Positions 15,692 through 23,738 of a stretch of 64,000 nucleotides of DNA are shown piece by piece. A program made the translations under genes and the position numbers. Numbering within the stretch: position 1 is the stretch's first letter; each line of letters starts with the position of its first letter. A model generated the notes under the pieces. The model was not told where the DNA came from and did no database searches. It saw nothing but the letters and a program-made list of their open reading frames with translations. The DNA comes from Bradyrhizobium sp. CCBAU 53351. GTDB lineage: Bacteria > Pseudomonadota > Alphaproteobacteria > Rhizobiales > Xanthobacteraceae. The stretch covers positions 6,103,501 through 6,167,500 of the forward strand of contig NZ_CP030059.1 in NCBI RefSeq assembly GCF_015291745.1. Reading direction: 5' to 3'.

Positions 15692-17508
15692 ACGACTTCG
15701 TCGTCCGTTTCGCCAACGTCAACGGTTCGGGCTCGGCCAGCGCCAACGAGATGTTCGCACGCGCGATCCTGCGTCATGGCGTGCCGGTATCCCCCCGCAA
15801 CATCTTCCCCTCCAACATCCAGGGCCTGCCGACCTGGTACGAGGTGCGGGTGACCGAAGAAGGCCATCTCGGCGCCCGCGGCGGCGTCGACATGATGGTC
15901 GCCATGAATCCGCAGACCTGGGACAAGGACGTCGCCGGCATCGAGCCGGGCGGCTATCTGTTCTACGATTCCACCAAGCCGATGCCGTCGACCAAGTTCC
16001 GCGACGACATCACCGTGATCGGCGTGCCCTTAACCGCCATCACCAACTCGACCTACACCGATCCGCGCCAGCGCCAGCTGTTCAAGAACATCATCTATCT
16101 GGGCGCTCTCTCGGCGCTGCTCGACATGGACCCCAAGCTGATCGAGCAGCTGATCGGCGAGCAGTACAAGGGCAAGGAGAAGCTGCTCTCCTCCAACGTC
16201 CACGCGCTGCATCTCGGCCGCGACTGGGCGCTGCAGAATTTGAAATGTCCGATCGGGCTGCGGGTGAAGAAATCCGACAAGGTCGGCGACCGCATCTTCA
16301 TCGAGGGCAACAGCGCCGCCGCTCTTGGCGCCGTCTATGGCGGCGCTACGGTGTGCGCCTGGTATCCGATCACGCCGTCATCGTCGGTGGCGGAGGCTTT
16401 CACGGCCCATTGCAAGAAGTACCGGCACGACCCTGAAACGGGCAAGGCGAAATACGCCATCGTGCAGGGCGAGGACGAGCTCGCCTCGATCGGCATCGTA
16501 ATCGGCGCCTCCTGGAACGGCGCCCGCGCCTTCACCGCGACCTCCGGCCCCGGCATCTCCTTGATGACCGAGTTCATCGGCCTCTCCTATTTCGCCGAGA
16601 TTCCGGCCGTGATCATGAACATCCAGCGCGCCGGCCCCTCGACGGGCATGCCGACCCGCACCCAGCAATGCGACATCATCGCCTGCGCCTATGCTTCGCA
16701 CGGCGATACCAAGCACGTGCTGCTGTTCCCGGAAGACCCGGCCGAGGCCTTCGAGTTCGCGGCGGCCGCCTTCGATCTCGCCGAGCGGCTGCAGACCACG
16801 ATCTTCCTGATGCTCGATCTCGACATCGGCATGAACCACCGGCTCTGCCGGCCGCTGAAGTGGGACGATGCCAAGCAATATGATCGCGGCAAGGTGATGA
16901 CCGCGGAGATGCTGGAAGAGGGCCGCGACTTCGGCCGCTATCTCGACGTCGACGGCGACGGCATCCCCTACCGCACCTATCCCGGCACGCATCCGACCAA
17001 GGGCTCCTACTTCACCCGCGGCACCTCGCGTGATCGCTATGCGCGCTACTCCGAGGAAGGCTCGGTTTACGCCGACAACATGCAGCGCCTGATGCGCAAG
17101 TTCGAGACCGCGCAGGACCTGGTGCCGCGGCCGCTGCAGGCCAATGCAGAGCGGCCGACCAAATACGGCGTGATCTATTTCGGCTCGACGTCGCCGGCGA
17201 TGGACGAGGCGATCGGCCTGTTGGAAGCGCGCGGGCATCAGCTCGACCGGATGCGCATCCGCGCCTTCCCGTTCCACTCGAGCGTCGCAAGCTTCCTCGC
17301 CGAGCACGACTTCGTCTACGTGGTCGAGCAGAACCGCGACAGCCAGCTGCGCCAGCTCATCGTCAACGAGAACGGCATCGACCCGGTGCGTCTGGTGCCG
17401 ATCGTGCATTATGACGGCTCGCCGATCACCGCCCGTTTCATCGCAAAAGCCATTGGCGATCACCAGGATCACCTCAAGGTGACCCCGCTCCGCAAGGCCG
17501 TGTCATGA
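15661..17508 (+). CDS. 2-oxoacid:acceptor oxidoreductase, alpha subunit (fused gamma-alpha)
   Basis: This 615-residue subunit resembles 2-oxoglutarate:ferredoxin oxidoreductase KorA. Residues 1-190 form the gamma domain (VNGSGSASANEMFARAILRHGVPV). The alpha (pyrimidine-binding) domain starts near 205 (GNSAAALGAVYGGATVCAWYPITPSSSVAEAF) and includes GEDELASIGIVIGASWNGAR and TATSGPGISLMTEF; a transketolase C-terminal domain ends it. With KorB it would oxidatively decarboxylate a 2-oxoacid, probably 2-oxoglutarate, to the acyl-CoA. The ATG at 15661 overlaps the flavoprotein gene; the stop overlaps korB by 4 nt. Confidence 0.88.
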   Translation: MSDKKPISSVNDFVVRFANVNGSGSASANEMFARAILRHGVPVSPRNIFPSNIQGLPTWYEVRVTEEGHLGARGGVDMMVAMNPQTWDKDVAGIEPGGYLFYDSTKPMPSTKFRDDITVIGVPLTAITNSTYTDPRQRQLFKNIIYLGALSALLDMDPKLIEQLIGEQYKGKEKLLSSNVHALHLGRDWALQNLKCPIGLRVKKSDKVGDRIFIEGNSAAALGAVYGGATVCAWYPITPSSSVAEAFTAHCKKYRHDPETGKAKYAIVQGEDELASIGIVIGASWNGARAFTATSGPGISLMTEFIGLSYFAEIPAVIMNIQRAGPSTGMPTRTQQCDIIACAYASHGDTKHVLLFPEDPAEAFEFAAAAFDLAERLQTTIFLMLDLDIGMNHRLCRPLKWDDAKQYDRGKVMTAEMLEEGRDFGRYLDVDGDGIPYRTYPGTHPTKGSYFTRGTSRDRYARYSEEGSVYADNMQRLMRKFETAQDLVPRPLQANAERPTKYGVIYFGSTSPAMDEAIGLLEARGHQLDRMRIRAFPFHSSVASFLAEHDFVYVVEQNRDSQLRQLIVNENGIDPVRLVPIVHYDGSPITARFIAKAIGDHQDHLKVTPLRKAVS

Positions 17509-18560
17509 CCTACATCGCAAAACCGAAATTCCATCATCCGGGCCTGAAGAAGAACGAGCTCGGCTACACGCATCGCGACTACGAGGGCAAGATCTCGACG
17601 CTGTGCGCGGGCTGCGGCCACGATTCGATCACCGCCTCGATCATCGAGGCCTGCTACGAATTGTCGATCGAGCCGCACCGGGTGGCAAAGATCTCCGGCA
17701 TCGGCTGCTCCTCGAAGACGCCGGACTATTTCCTCGGCAATTCGCACGGCTTCAACTCCGTGCATGGCCGCATGCCATCAGTGCTGACCGGCGCCAACCT
17801 CGCCAATCGCGACCTGATCTATCTAGGCGTGTCCGGCGACGGCGATTCCGCCTCGATCGGCTTCGGCCAGTTCGCGCATTCGATCCGGCGCGGCGTCAAC
17901 ATGACCTATATCGTCGAGAACAACGGCGTCTACGGCCTGACCAAGGGCCAGTTCTCGGCGACCGCCGACCGCGGCTCGAAGAGCAAGAAGGGCGTGACCA
18001 ACACCGACAACGCCATCGACCTCGTCGCCATCGCGCTGCAGCTCGGGGCCACCTTCGTCGCGCGTAGCTTCTCCGGCGACAAGACCCAGCTGGTGCCGCT
18101 GATCGCGGCCGCGATCCGCCACAAGGGCGCGTCCTTCATCGACGTCATCAGCCCCTGCATCGCCTTCAACAACCACGCCGGCTCGACCAAGAGCTTTGAT
18201 TATGTCCGCGAGCACAATGACGCCGTGAACCGGCTCGATGTGCTGGTCGGCCGCGATCCCATCGCCGTCGATTACGCGCCCGGCACGGTGCAGATGGTCG
18301 AGCAGCATGACGGCAGCAAGATCGCGCTGCGCAAGATCGACGCCGACTACGATCCGCATGACCGGCTGGGCGCCCAGACCTTCCTCGCGAAGCACGCCGC
18401 CAAGGGGCAGATCGTCACAGGCCTCCTCTACGTCGACCCCGACGCGGAAGATCTGCACGAGCACCTCAACACGGTCGAGACGCCGCTCAACACGCTGGAG
18501 GCGGATACGCTGTGCCCGGGCTCGGCCGTGCTGGACAAGATCAACGCCAGCCTGCGGTGA
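17505..18560 (+). CDS. 2-oxoacid:acceptor oxidoreductase, beta subunit (TPP-binding)
   Basis: This 351-residue KorB-type subunit carries thiamine diphosphate and one [4Fe-4S] cluster. TLCAGCGHDSI and GIGCSSKTPDYF provide cluster cysteines, and GVSGDGDSASIG with ENNGVYGLTKGQ is the TPP/Mg2+ motif. INPCIAFN-like ISPCIAFNNH supplies another conserved Cys. It pairs with the upstream alpha subunit to form a CoA-dependent 2-oxoacid oxidoreductase. Its TGA stop directly abuts the stop of the convergent DUF4399 gene, leaving no room for a separate terminator. Confidence 0.9.
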   Translation: MTYIAKPKFHHPGLKKNELGYTHRDYEGKISTLCAGCGHDSITASIIEACYELSIEPHRVAKISGIGCSSKTPDYFLGNSHGFNSVHGRMPSVLTGANLANRDLIYLGVSGDGDSASIGFGQFAHSIRRGVNMTYIVENNGVYGLTKGQFSATADRGSKSKKGVTNTDNAIDLVAIALQLGATFVARSFSGDKTQLVPLIAAAIRHKGASFIDVISPCIAFNNHAGSTKSFDYVREHNDAVNRLDVLVGRDPIAVDYAPGTVQMVEQHDGSKIALRKIDADYDPHDRLGAQTFLAKHAAKGQIVTGLLYVDPDAEDLHEHLNTVETPLNTLEADTLCPGSAVLDKINASLR

Positions 18561-19010
18561 TCATTTGCTCCGCGCCGAAGCCGACGACCTGACTCGGATC
18601 GTTATCTTCTCCGACACGATGGGCGGTTGAAACGGATAGTGCTTGGCGTCGCCGAGCACCAGCTGGAGCGTGTGCGTGCCCGGCGCAAGCTCAAGCATGG
18701 TTTCGGTCTGCCCTGCGCCGAAATGCAGGTGCGACTTGTCTTGCGGGATCGGCTCATTCGGATCGATGGGGTCGTTGACGTCGACCAGCAGGTGATGATG
18801 GCCGGCGTTCTGGTAGTCGTCGCCAGCATGCGTCACACCCATGTTACGCAAGCCGAACCGGACCCAGACCCCACCGCGAACCTTCTGCCCGTCATGCGGC
18901 GTGATGAAATAGAGCTTGGCGTCCTTGGGCGCAGCCTTGCCCTGCGAACAGGCCGGGCCCGGTAGCAATGCGATCGCGACTACCAGCGCGACACAGCCAA
19001 TGATCTTCAT
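18561..19010 (-). CDS. DUF4399 domain protein, exported
   Basis: This 149-residue protein has an N-terminal signal peptide (MKIIGCVALVVAIALLPGPACSQG); a Cys near the cleavage point could also make it a lipoprotein. The mature part holds the DUF4399 pattern FITPHDGQKVRGGVWVRFGL, HAGDDYQNAGHHHLLVD and SHLHFGAGQTET, with clustered His that suggest metal binding. The function is unknown. The start at 19010 was chosen for the clean signal peptide and a GGAG 10 nt upstream. It follows the cyclase gene by 16 nt and is probably co-transcribed with it. Confidence 0.8.
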   Translation of the reverse strand: MKIIGCVALVVAIALLPGPACSQGKAAPKDAKLYFITPHDGQKVRGGVWVRFGLRNMGVTHAGDDYQNAGHHHLLVDVNDPIDPNEPIPQDKSHLHFGAGQTETMLELAPGTHTLQLVLGDAKHYPFQPPIVSEKITIRVRSSASARSK

Positions 19011-19026
19011 CAAACTACTCCAGCAC

Positions 19027-20535
19027 TTACGGACTGAGTGCGACACGGAATCCATGTGTAGGGTAGCGAACATTAGTGTCGTAACCATCGCGATTTGACG
19101 GCCGCACATATCTCGAATCGTTCTTCCAGGACCCCGAGCGCAGGACATGAGAGCTGCAGTCGCCGCTGCTCCATGCCGAGCCGTCACCCGGCGCGCCCTG
19201 ATAGGTCTTATGCCAGCAGTCCTCGACCCACTGATCGATGCCGCCGCCCATGTCATAAAGCCCGAATGGATTGGGCCTGAAGCTGCCGACCTTGGCCGGC
19301 TGCTCAGCCGCAAGATCACCGCAATCCTTGCACCCGGCCATGCCCGGCTGGAGCTTGTCGCCCCACCAGTATTTGGTCTGCGTTCCGCCGCGCGCGGCAT
19401 ATTCCCATTCGGCCTCGCTCGGTAGGCGGTAAGGCTTCTTCGTCGTCTGCGCGAGCCAGGCGGCATATTGTTGCGCATCGGCCCAGCTCACGTTGCTGAC
19501 GGGGGCATCGTCCTTGCCGGTGGCCGTAAATCCGCACGCCCCGGCGGCGGCGCACTCGTTCCACTCCCGCACGGTTACCGGAAATTTTCCGATCGAGAAC
19601 GGCTTGACCGCGACCTGGTGGACAGGCCGTTCGGTCGGGTCGTCATTGTTTCCCATCGCGAAGCTTCCGCCGCGAATGGCGATCATCTCGGGTTCGCGAG
19701 GCGGCGTCGCCGATGGGCTGGGCGCCGGCGACGGCGACGGAGGGGCGGAAGCCAATGATGGGGAGGGTTGTGGCGTCTGCGTCGCTGCCTCCTGCGGCAG
19801 CGCGGCCGGGGCGGCGGTGGGCGTGGCGGCCTGCTCGTTGATCCTGCCGGGCTGCACCAGCAAATACCAGAGCACGCCGGTCGCGATAATCAGCACCGTG
19901 ATGGCCAAAAGGAAGATAAGGGTATTTTCGCGCCGCCCTCGCGTCCTGCCGACCGCATCTGCATCCGGCAGCACGCGATAGACACGCACCGGATCGGTGA
20001 TGTTCTTGACTTTGCGGTCTCCGAGCGACTCATAGCCGCACACCACCTTGTGCTTGATCTGCTCGTAGATCGCGCCTGAGATATAGACCTGACCAGGCTC
20101 CGCAATGCCTTCGATACGTGTGGCGATATTGACGCCATCGCCGTAGATATCGTCCGGCTCCACGATCACGTCGCCGAGATTGACGCCAATCCGGTATTCG
20201 AGCCGCGAATGCTTTGGAAGCGAGGCATTGCGGCCGATGAGGTTCTGCTGGATCACGATGCTGCAGCGAACGGCCTCAACGGGGCTGTCGAAGATGGCGA
20301 TGAAGCCATCGCCCGTGGTCTTCACCAGACTTCCATGGTGCTCGATGATGCTGGGCTGGATGATATCGCGCTCGATCCGCTTGACGCGGACATGCGTTCC
20401 CTCCTCGTCCGCTTGCATGATGCGGCTGTAGGAAGCGATGTCGCCGACAATGATCGCCGCGAGACGGCGAGGCATGGGGCCGTGTGGCGGCGGCTCATCC
20501 TGATTGCCGGATCTGAAGTTGCGAATTTCGCCCAT
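19027..20535 (-). CDS. Class III adenylate cyclase fused to a SUMF1/FGE-like domain
   Basis: A 502-residue membrane protein. Residues 20-190 are a cytosolic class III nucleotide cyclase domain with metal Asp32 (VGDIASYS) and Asp76 (KTTGDGF), and transition-state residues Asn136 and Arg140 (GVNIATRIEG), so catalysis looks intact; the product is presumably cAMP. One membrane helix (about 204-227) and a Pro/Ala/Ser linker (233-282) lead to a periplasmic sulfatase-modifying-factor domain (283-502: GGSFAMGNN, PVSNVSWADAQQYAAWL, LPSEAEWEYAARGG, HGFRVAL). The Cys pair of true formylglycine-generating enzymes is absent near RSGSWKNDSRYVR, so the domain is more likely a sensor than an enzyme. It is upstream of DUF4399 in the same orientation. 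Confidence 0.85.
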   Translation of the reverse strand: MGEIRNFRSGNQDEPPPHGPMPRRLAAIIVGDIASYSRIMQADEEGTHVRVKRIERDIIQPSIIEHHGSLVKTTGDGFIAIFDSPVEAVRCSIVIQQNLIGRNASLPKHSRLEYRIGVNLGDVIVEPDDIYGDGVNIATRIEGIAEPGQVYISGAIYEQIKHKVVCGYESLGDRKVKNITDPVRVYRVLPDADAVGRTRGRRENTLIFLLAITVLIIATGVLWYLLVQPGRINEQAATPTAAPAALPQEAATQTPQPSPSLASAPPSPSPAPSPSATPPREPEMIAIRGGSFAMGNNDDPTERPVHQVAVKPFSIGKFPVTVREWNECAAAGACGFTATGKDDAPVSNVSWADAQQYAAWLAQTTKKPYRLPSEAEWEYAARGGTQTKYWWGDKLQPGMAGCKDCGDLAAEQPAKVGSFRPNPFGLYDMGGGIDQWVEDCWHKTYQGAPGDGSAWSSGDCSSHVLRSGSWKNDSRYVRPSNRDGYDTNVRYPTHGFRVALSP

Positions 20536-20865
20536 GCGGGGGACTCCACACGCTTACAAGGCAGCCCCAGCTTACGACTGCCAAAGGCGGCCGTCTGTGA
20601 ACGCTACCACATTGTCGAACCGAGACAATGTCGCCGCCATCGCCGACATCGGGTTCCGGAGAAATCAAGGAGTGCATCAATTGAACCTTCTTGGTGCCAT
20701 CAATGACTAAGGCCCGGCCTGAGACGACGGCCCGAGTTCGTGCCGGGATAGTCGCACGGGTGACCGTGCCGAAGGCCTGAACGCAGTGCGCTGGCGCCGC
20801 GACTAATGGCAGGCCTGCGCCGCCCTGCCGCGGCGGGCTATTGCCGCCAAGCGCCCGGTGCGATC
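20536..20865. other. Intergenic region between cyclase and secreted-protein genes
   Basis: About 330 bp separate two divergent genes. Apart from the inverted repeat at 20609-20631 I see only a GC-rich hairpin region (GGCACGGTCACCCGTGCG-like symmetry around 20745-20775) and no credible small gene. Confidence 0.5.
20609..20631. promoter_or_regulatory. Inverted repeat upstream of the cyclase gene
   Basis: ACATTGTC (20609-20616) and GACAATGT (20624-20631) are perfectly complementary, 7 nt apart. The site is 74-96 bp before the cyclase ATG, in a good position for an operator. The regulator is unknown; spacing does not fit a FixK/CRP box. Confidence 0.4.
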
Positions 20866-21486
20866 ATGAAGCTTACTCTTGTCCTCCCGCTTGCCCTTGC
20901 CGCATTCATCGGCGCCGCCCAGGCCGAGGAAGGCGACGACATCCGTGAGGCCAGCAAGGCTGAAGCCGAGACCTTCAACGCGCGCATGTATGCGGGCGCC
21001 CCCGGCGCAAAAGCCTATGCCTGCTTCGTCCGCCGCTACGATGCCGACCATCTTGCGCGGCATCCGAAGCAGAAGGTCGCCTCGATGAAGCTGTTGATCT
21101 CGGCGGAACTGGACAAGGAGGACAAGGAGCTGCACAACTCCTTCCGGCTCGGCTTCAGGTACCGGCATCGCTCCGGCGACTTCGATTCGAGCGGTTCGTG
21201 CAATCACGCTGTGTTCACCAAGGGCGGCAACGAAGTCCGCCTGGGTTGCGGCGTCGACTGCGAGGGCGGCGGCATCGGCGTTGCACTCTCGAAGGACGAC
21301 AGGTCGGCGATCGTGCGGCTCGAGCGCGTCAGGGTCTGGCAGAACAACAAGCCGGACGACGACGCCGAGCGATCGCTCGTCGGCGGCGCCGACGACAGGA
21401 TTTTCCGGCTCGATCGCACCGATTCCAGCGAATGCGCTTCGCTGGTGACCGACCGCAAGGAACTCGCGGCACTGCGCCACAAGTGA
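20866..21486 (+). CDS. Exported protein of unknown function
   Basis: This 206-residue protein has a standard signal peptide (MKLTLVLPLALAAFIGAAQA, cleavage after AQA). The mature part is charged, with four to five Cys (YACFVRRY, SGSCNHAVF, VRLGCGVDCEGGG, SSECASL) that may form disulfides in the periplasm. No known family was recognised. The ATG at 20866 was chosen for the signal peptide, although its ribosome site is weak. A Tat-type DsrE gene follows 40 nt later. Confidence 0.65.
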   Translation: MKLTLVLPLALAAFIGAAQAEEGDDIREASKAEAETFNARMYAGAPGAKAYACFVRRYDADHLARHPKQKVASMKLLISAELDKEDKELHNSFRLGFRYRHRSGDFDSSGSCNHAVFTKGGNEVRLGCGVDCEGGGIGVALSKDDRSAIVRLERVRVWQNNKPDDDAERSLVGGADDRIFRLDRTDSSECASLVTDRKELAALRHK

Positions 21487-21526
21487 TATGTGTCCGGCGA
21501 ATCCAGGCCAGTCGAGGGAGATCGCC

Positions 21527-21976
21527 ATGAACCGCCGGAACATCCTGTGGAGCGCCGTCTCGGCGCTGGGCGCAGCGTTCGGCGCCTCGCGTGCGCAAGC
21601 CGCGACGGAAGCGGGCGCGGGCAACAAGCTGAAAGTGGTCTATCACCTCAGCGACGCCGAGAAGGTCAACTTCGTGCTCGGCAACATCCAGAACCACATC
21701 GACGGGGTCGGTGGCCCCGAACACGTCACGATAGCGCTGGTGATCCACGGTCCGGCGCTGAAAGCGTTTCACGCTGGCCAAGCCAACCCCGATCTCAGCA
21801 AGCGGATCGGCGAATTCTCCAAGGACGGCGTCGAGCTCGCCGCCTGCGGCAACACGATGAAGGCGCAGAACGTCACGCTGAAGGAGCTGCTGCCGGGCTT
21901 CGTCAGCGCGGAAAAGGGCGGCGTGGTTCGTTTGGCCGAGCTGCAGTCGCAGGGGTATCTGTACTTGCGGCCGTAG
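21527..21976 (+). CDS. DsrE-family protein with export signal
   Basis: A 149-residue protein. The leader MNRRNILWSAVSALGAAFGA has a twin arginine followed by a hydrophobic stretch and RAQA, fitting a Tat signal. The mature part (LKVVYHLSDAEKVNFVLGNIQNHIDGV, VIHGPALKAF, GVELAACGNTMKAQNV) is a DsrE/YchN fold with one conserved Cys in the AACGNT loop, as in sulfur-transfer or sulfur-binding relatives. Periplasmic DsrE-like proteins are poorly characterised. A GAGGGAG ribosome site supports ATG 21527. Confidence 0.75.
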   Translation: MNRRNILWSAVSALGAAFGASRAQAATEAGAGNKLKVVYHLSDAEKVNFVLGNIQNHIDGVGGPEHVTIALVIHGPALKAFHAGQANPDLSKRIGEFSKDGVELAACGNTMKAQNVTLKELLPGFVSAEKGGVVRLAELQSQGYLYLRP

Positions 21977-22012
21977 GGCGGCGCCGCGACGCGCCATGGC
22001 GTCCGACACCCC

Positions 22013-22046
22013 TTGACTTACCCATAACTCCACGGTTATGCATTAA
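22013..22046 (+). promoter_or_regulatory. Candidate promoter of the arsR operon
   Basis: TTGACT (22013-22018), 17 bp, TTATGC (22036-22041). The spacer contains most of the first operator palindrome, so repressor binding would exclude RNA polymerase. Confidence 0.55.
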
Positions 22047-22066
22047 TCCATAACTCCAAGGTTATG
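22023..22066. promoter_or_regulatory. Twin palindromic operator of the ArsR-type regulator
   Basis: Two nearly identical 18-bp palindromes, CATAACTCCACGGTTATG (22023-22040) and CATAACTCCAAGGTTATG (22049-22066), differ at one base. Their starts are 26 bp apart. The second ends 8 nt before the arsR ATG, so it also covers the ribosome-site region. Confidence 0.75.
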
Positions 22067-22074
22067 GATTTTCC

Positions 22075-22398
22075 ATGTCCCCCGCCCCCGATATCCTGTT
22101 CAGGACGCTCGCCGACCCCACGAGGCGGGCGATCTTCGAGCGGCTGTGCCGCGAGGGCGAGCAGACGGTCGGGGCATTGACGGTGCGATCCGGCGTTTCG
22201 CAGCCGGCGGTCTCAAAACATCTCGGTGCGCTGAAGCAGGCCGGCCTGGTGCGGGACCGCCATGAGGGACGCCAGACCCATTACAGCGCCCAGCCCGGCG
22301 CGCTCGATCCGCTGGTCGACTGGACCAGCCAGATGGCCGGCTTCTGGCAGAAGCGGCTCGACGCGCTCGATGATCTCCTGAAGAGGATGGACCAATGA
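22075..22398 (+). CDS. ArsR-family transcriptional repressor
   Basis: A 107-residue winged-helix regulator. FRTLADPTRRAIFERLC opens helix 1-2 as is usual, GVSQPAVSKHLGALKQAGLV is the recognition helix, and RDRHEGRQTHYSA the wing. No cysteine metal site (CxC) is present, so it is not a metal sensor of the ArsR/SmtB kind. It belongs to the subgroup commonly paired with an AHSA1 gene, which overlaps it here by 4 nt (ATGA). Twin palindromes over its own promoter point to autoregulation. Confidence 0.9.
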   Translation: MSPAPDILFRTLADPTRRAIFERLCREGEQTVGALTVRSGVSQPAVSKHLGALKQAGLVRDRHEGRQTHYSAQPGALDPLVDWTSQMAGFWQKRLDALDDLLKRMDQ

Positions 22399-22826
22399 CT
22401 GAAGCCTCAAGCCAGACGCGCTCCGTGGTCGTCGAACGCGAATTCGCGTTTCCGGCCGAACGGCTCTGGCGCGCGCTGACGCAGCCGCATCTGATCGAGG
22501 ACTGGCTGATGAAGAACGACTTCAAGCCCGAGGTAGGTCATCGCTTCAACCTGCGCGGCGAATGGGGCGGCGTGCTGGACTGCGAGGTGCTCACCCTCGA
22601 GCCGCAGAAGAGCCTCGCCTACACCTGGAATTTCTCGCATGAGGACGCCGCCTTCGACCTCAGAAGCGTCGTCACCTTCACGCTGACGCCGACCAGCAGC
22701 GGCACGCATCTGCGCGTCGAGCAGGCGGGCTTCAGCCCGACACAGAAGCAGGCTTTTGGCGGCGCGCAGGCCGGCTGGAAGCAGTTTTTGGCAAAACTGG
22801 ACGAGGTGCTGGCGCGAGGAGCCTAG
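22395..22826 (+). CDS. SRPBCC / AHSA1-family protein
   Basis: A 143-residue START-like (Bet v 1) fold: VVVEREFAFPAERLWRALTQPHLIEDWLM at the start, then a beta-rich middle (GHRFNLRGEWGGVLDCEVLTLEP, LAYTWNF) and a long C-terminal helix (KQAFGGAQAGWKQFLAKLDEVL). Such proteins bind hydrophobic ligands in a cavity; the role here is unknown. It is translated from an ATG overlapping the ArsR stop, so the two are a regulator/target pair. Confidence 0.88.
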   Translation: MTEASSQTRSVVVEREFAFPAERLWRALTQPHLIEDWLMKNDFKPEVGHRFNLRGEWGGVLDCEVLTLEPQKSLAYTWNFSHEDAAFDLRSVVTFTLTPTSSGTHLRVEQAGFSPTQKQAFGGAQAGWKQFLAKLDEVLARGA

Positions 22827-22871
22827 CTCTCCGCCCGCGCCTATTTCCGAACATTCTCAAGAGAGGACCCA

Positions 22872-23075
22872 ATGAGCACGCAGATGTGGATACGGCAAAT
22901 TCATCGTTGGCTGTCGATGGCTTTCACGCTTGCGGTCATCGCCAACATCGTCGCCATGATCATGCAGCTCCAGGCCGTGTGGATCGGCTTCCTGGCGCTC
23001 GTGCCGCTGATTCCGCTGCTCGCGACAGGGCTGTATCTGTTCGCGCAGCCCTATCTCAGCCGCAGCAACGCGTGA
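22872..23075 (+). CDS. Small two-helix membrane protein
   Basis: A 67-residue inner-membrane protein with helices at about 14-35 (LSMAFTLAVIANIVAMIM) and 37-58. It starts after a good AGAGAGGAC ribosome site, 45 nt downstream of the AHSA1 gene and 9 nt before the DUF1801 gene, and so is part of the ArsR operon. The function is unknown. Confidence 0.7.
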   Translation: MSTQMWIRQIHRWLSMAFTLAVIANIVAMIMQLQAVWIGFLALVPLIPLLATGLYLFAQPYLSRSNA

Positions 23076-23084
23076 GGCGAGAGC

Positions 23085-23528
23085 ATGAAAAAGACCGTGA
23101 CCGCGAAGAAGGCCGGCGCGTCGGACGCGAATGGAGCCTCCCCCTCCAAGCTGATCGACGGCAGGATCAAGGAGCTCGGAGACTGGCGCGGCGACATGCT
23201 GGCGCGGGTCCGCGGCCTGATCAAGGAGGCCGCCCCTGATGTCGTCGAGGAATGGAAATGGCGCGGCGTTCCGGTGTGGGAGCATGACGGCATCATCTGC
23301 ACCGGCGAGACCTACAAGGAAGTGGTGAAGCTGACCTTCGCCAAGGGCGCGGCGCTCGATGACCCCTCAGGCCTGTTCAATTCCAGCCTCGACGGCAATG
23401 TGCGGCGCGCGATCGATATTCGCGAGGGCGAGAAGGTCAACGAGAAGGCGTTGAAGGCGCTTATCCGCGCGGCGGTGGAGCTGAATGCGAGCAAGGCGAA
23501 GAAGAAGCCGGTGAAGCGATCGGGATAA
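23085..23528 (+). CDS. DUF1801 domain protein
   Basis: A 147-residue soluble protein. A low-complexity Lys/Ala-rich N-terminus is followed by the DUF1801 fold with VRGLIKEAAPDVVEEWKWRGVPVWEHDG and ETYKEVVKLTFAKGAALDDP. DUF1801 proteins resemble frataxin-like/YdhG folds and often accompany ArsR-AHSA1 operons. The basic tail KAKKKPVKRSG is unusual and could bind nucleic acid, but this is a guess. It is the last gene of the ArsR operon. Confidence 0.82.
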   Translation: MKKTVTAKKAGASDANGASPSKLIDGRIKELGDWRGDMLARVRGLIKEAAPDVVEEWKWRGVPVWEHDGIICTGETYKEVVKLTFAKGAALDDPSGLFNSSLDGNVRRAIDIREGEKVNEKALKALIRAAVELNASKAKKKPVKRSG

Positions 23529-23738
23529 AAGCGCGCGGTGGCGTAGCCGCAGCGGGAACAGCCCTTCTCCCCTTGTCGAAGAAGGTGGCGCGAAGCGCCG
23601 GATGGGAGTTCTGTCGACACGGAAGTTGCGGAGCGATACCCCTCACCCCAGTGCGCTTGCATCTACCGGCGTCGCTGCCCGCTCCCAAGGGGCGAGGGCA
23701 CATTAACGCGCCGCTGTATTGCTCACATCGGCAGGCCC
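23529..23738. repeat. Decayed dispersed repeat between convergent genes
   Basis: The gap contains CCCTTCTCCCCTTGTCGAAG, GGTGGCGCGAAGCGCCGGATG and CCCAAGGGGCGAGGG, the usual pieces of Bradyrhizobium-type intergenic repeats. GGCGCGAAGCGCC forms a short perfect stem. It lies between the DUF1801 and SpoVR stops and probably helps terminate both transcripts. Confidence 0.5.
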
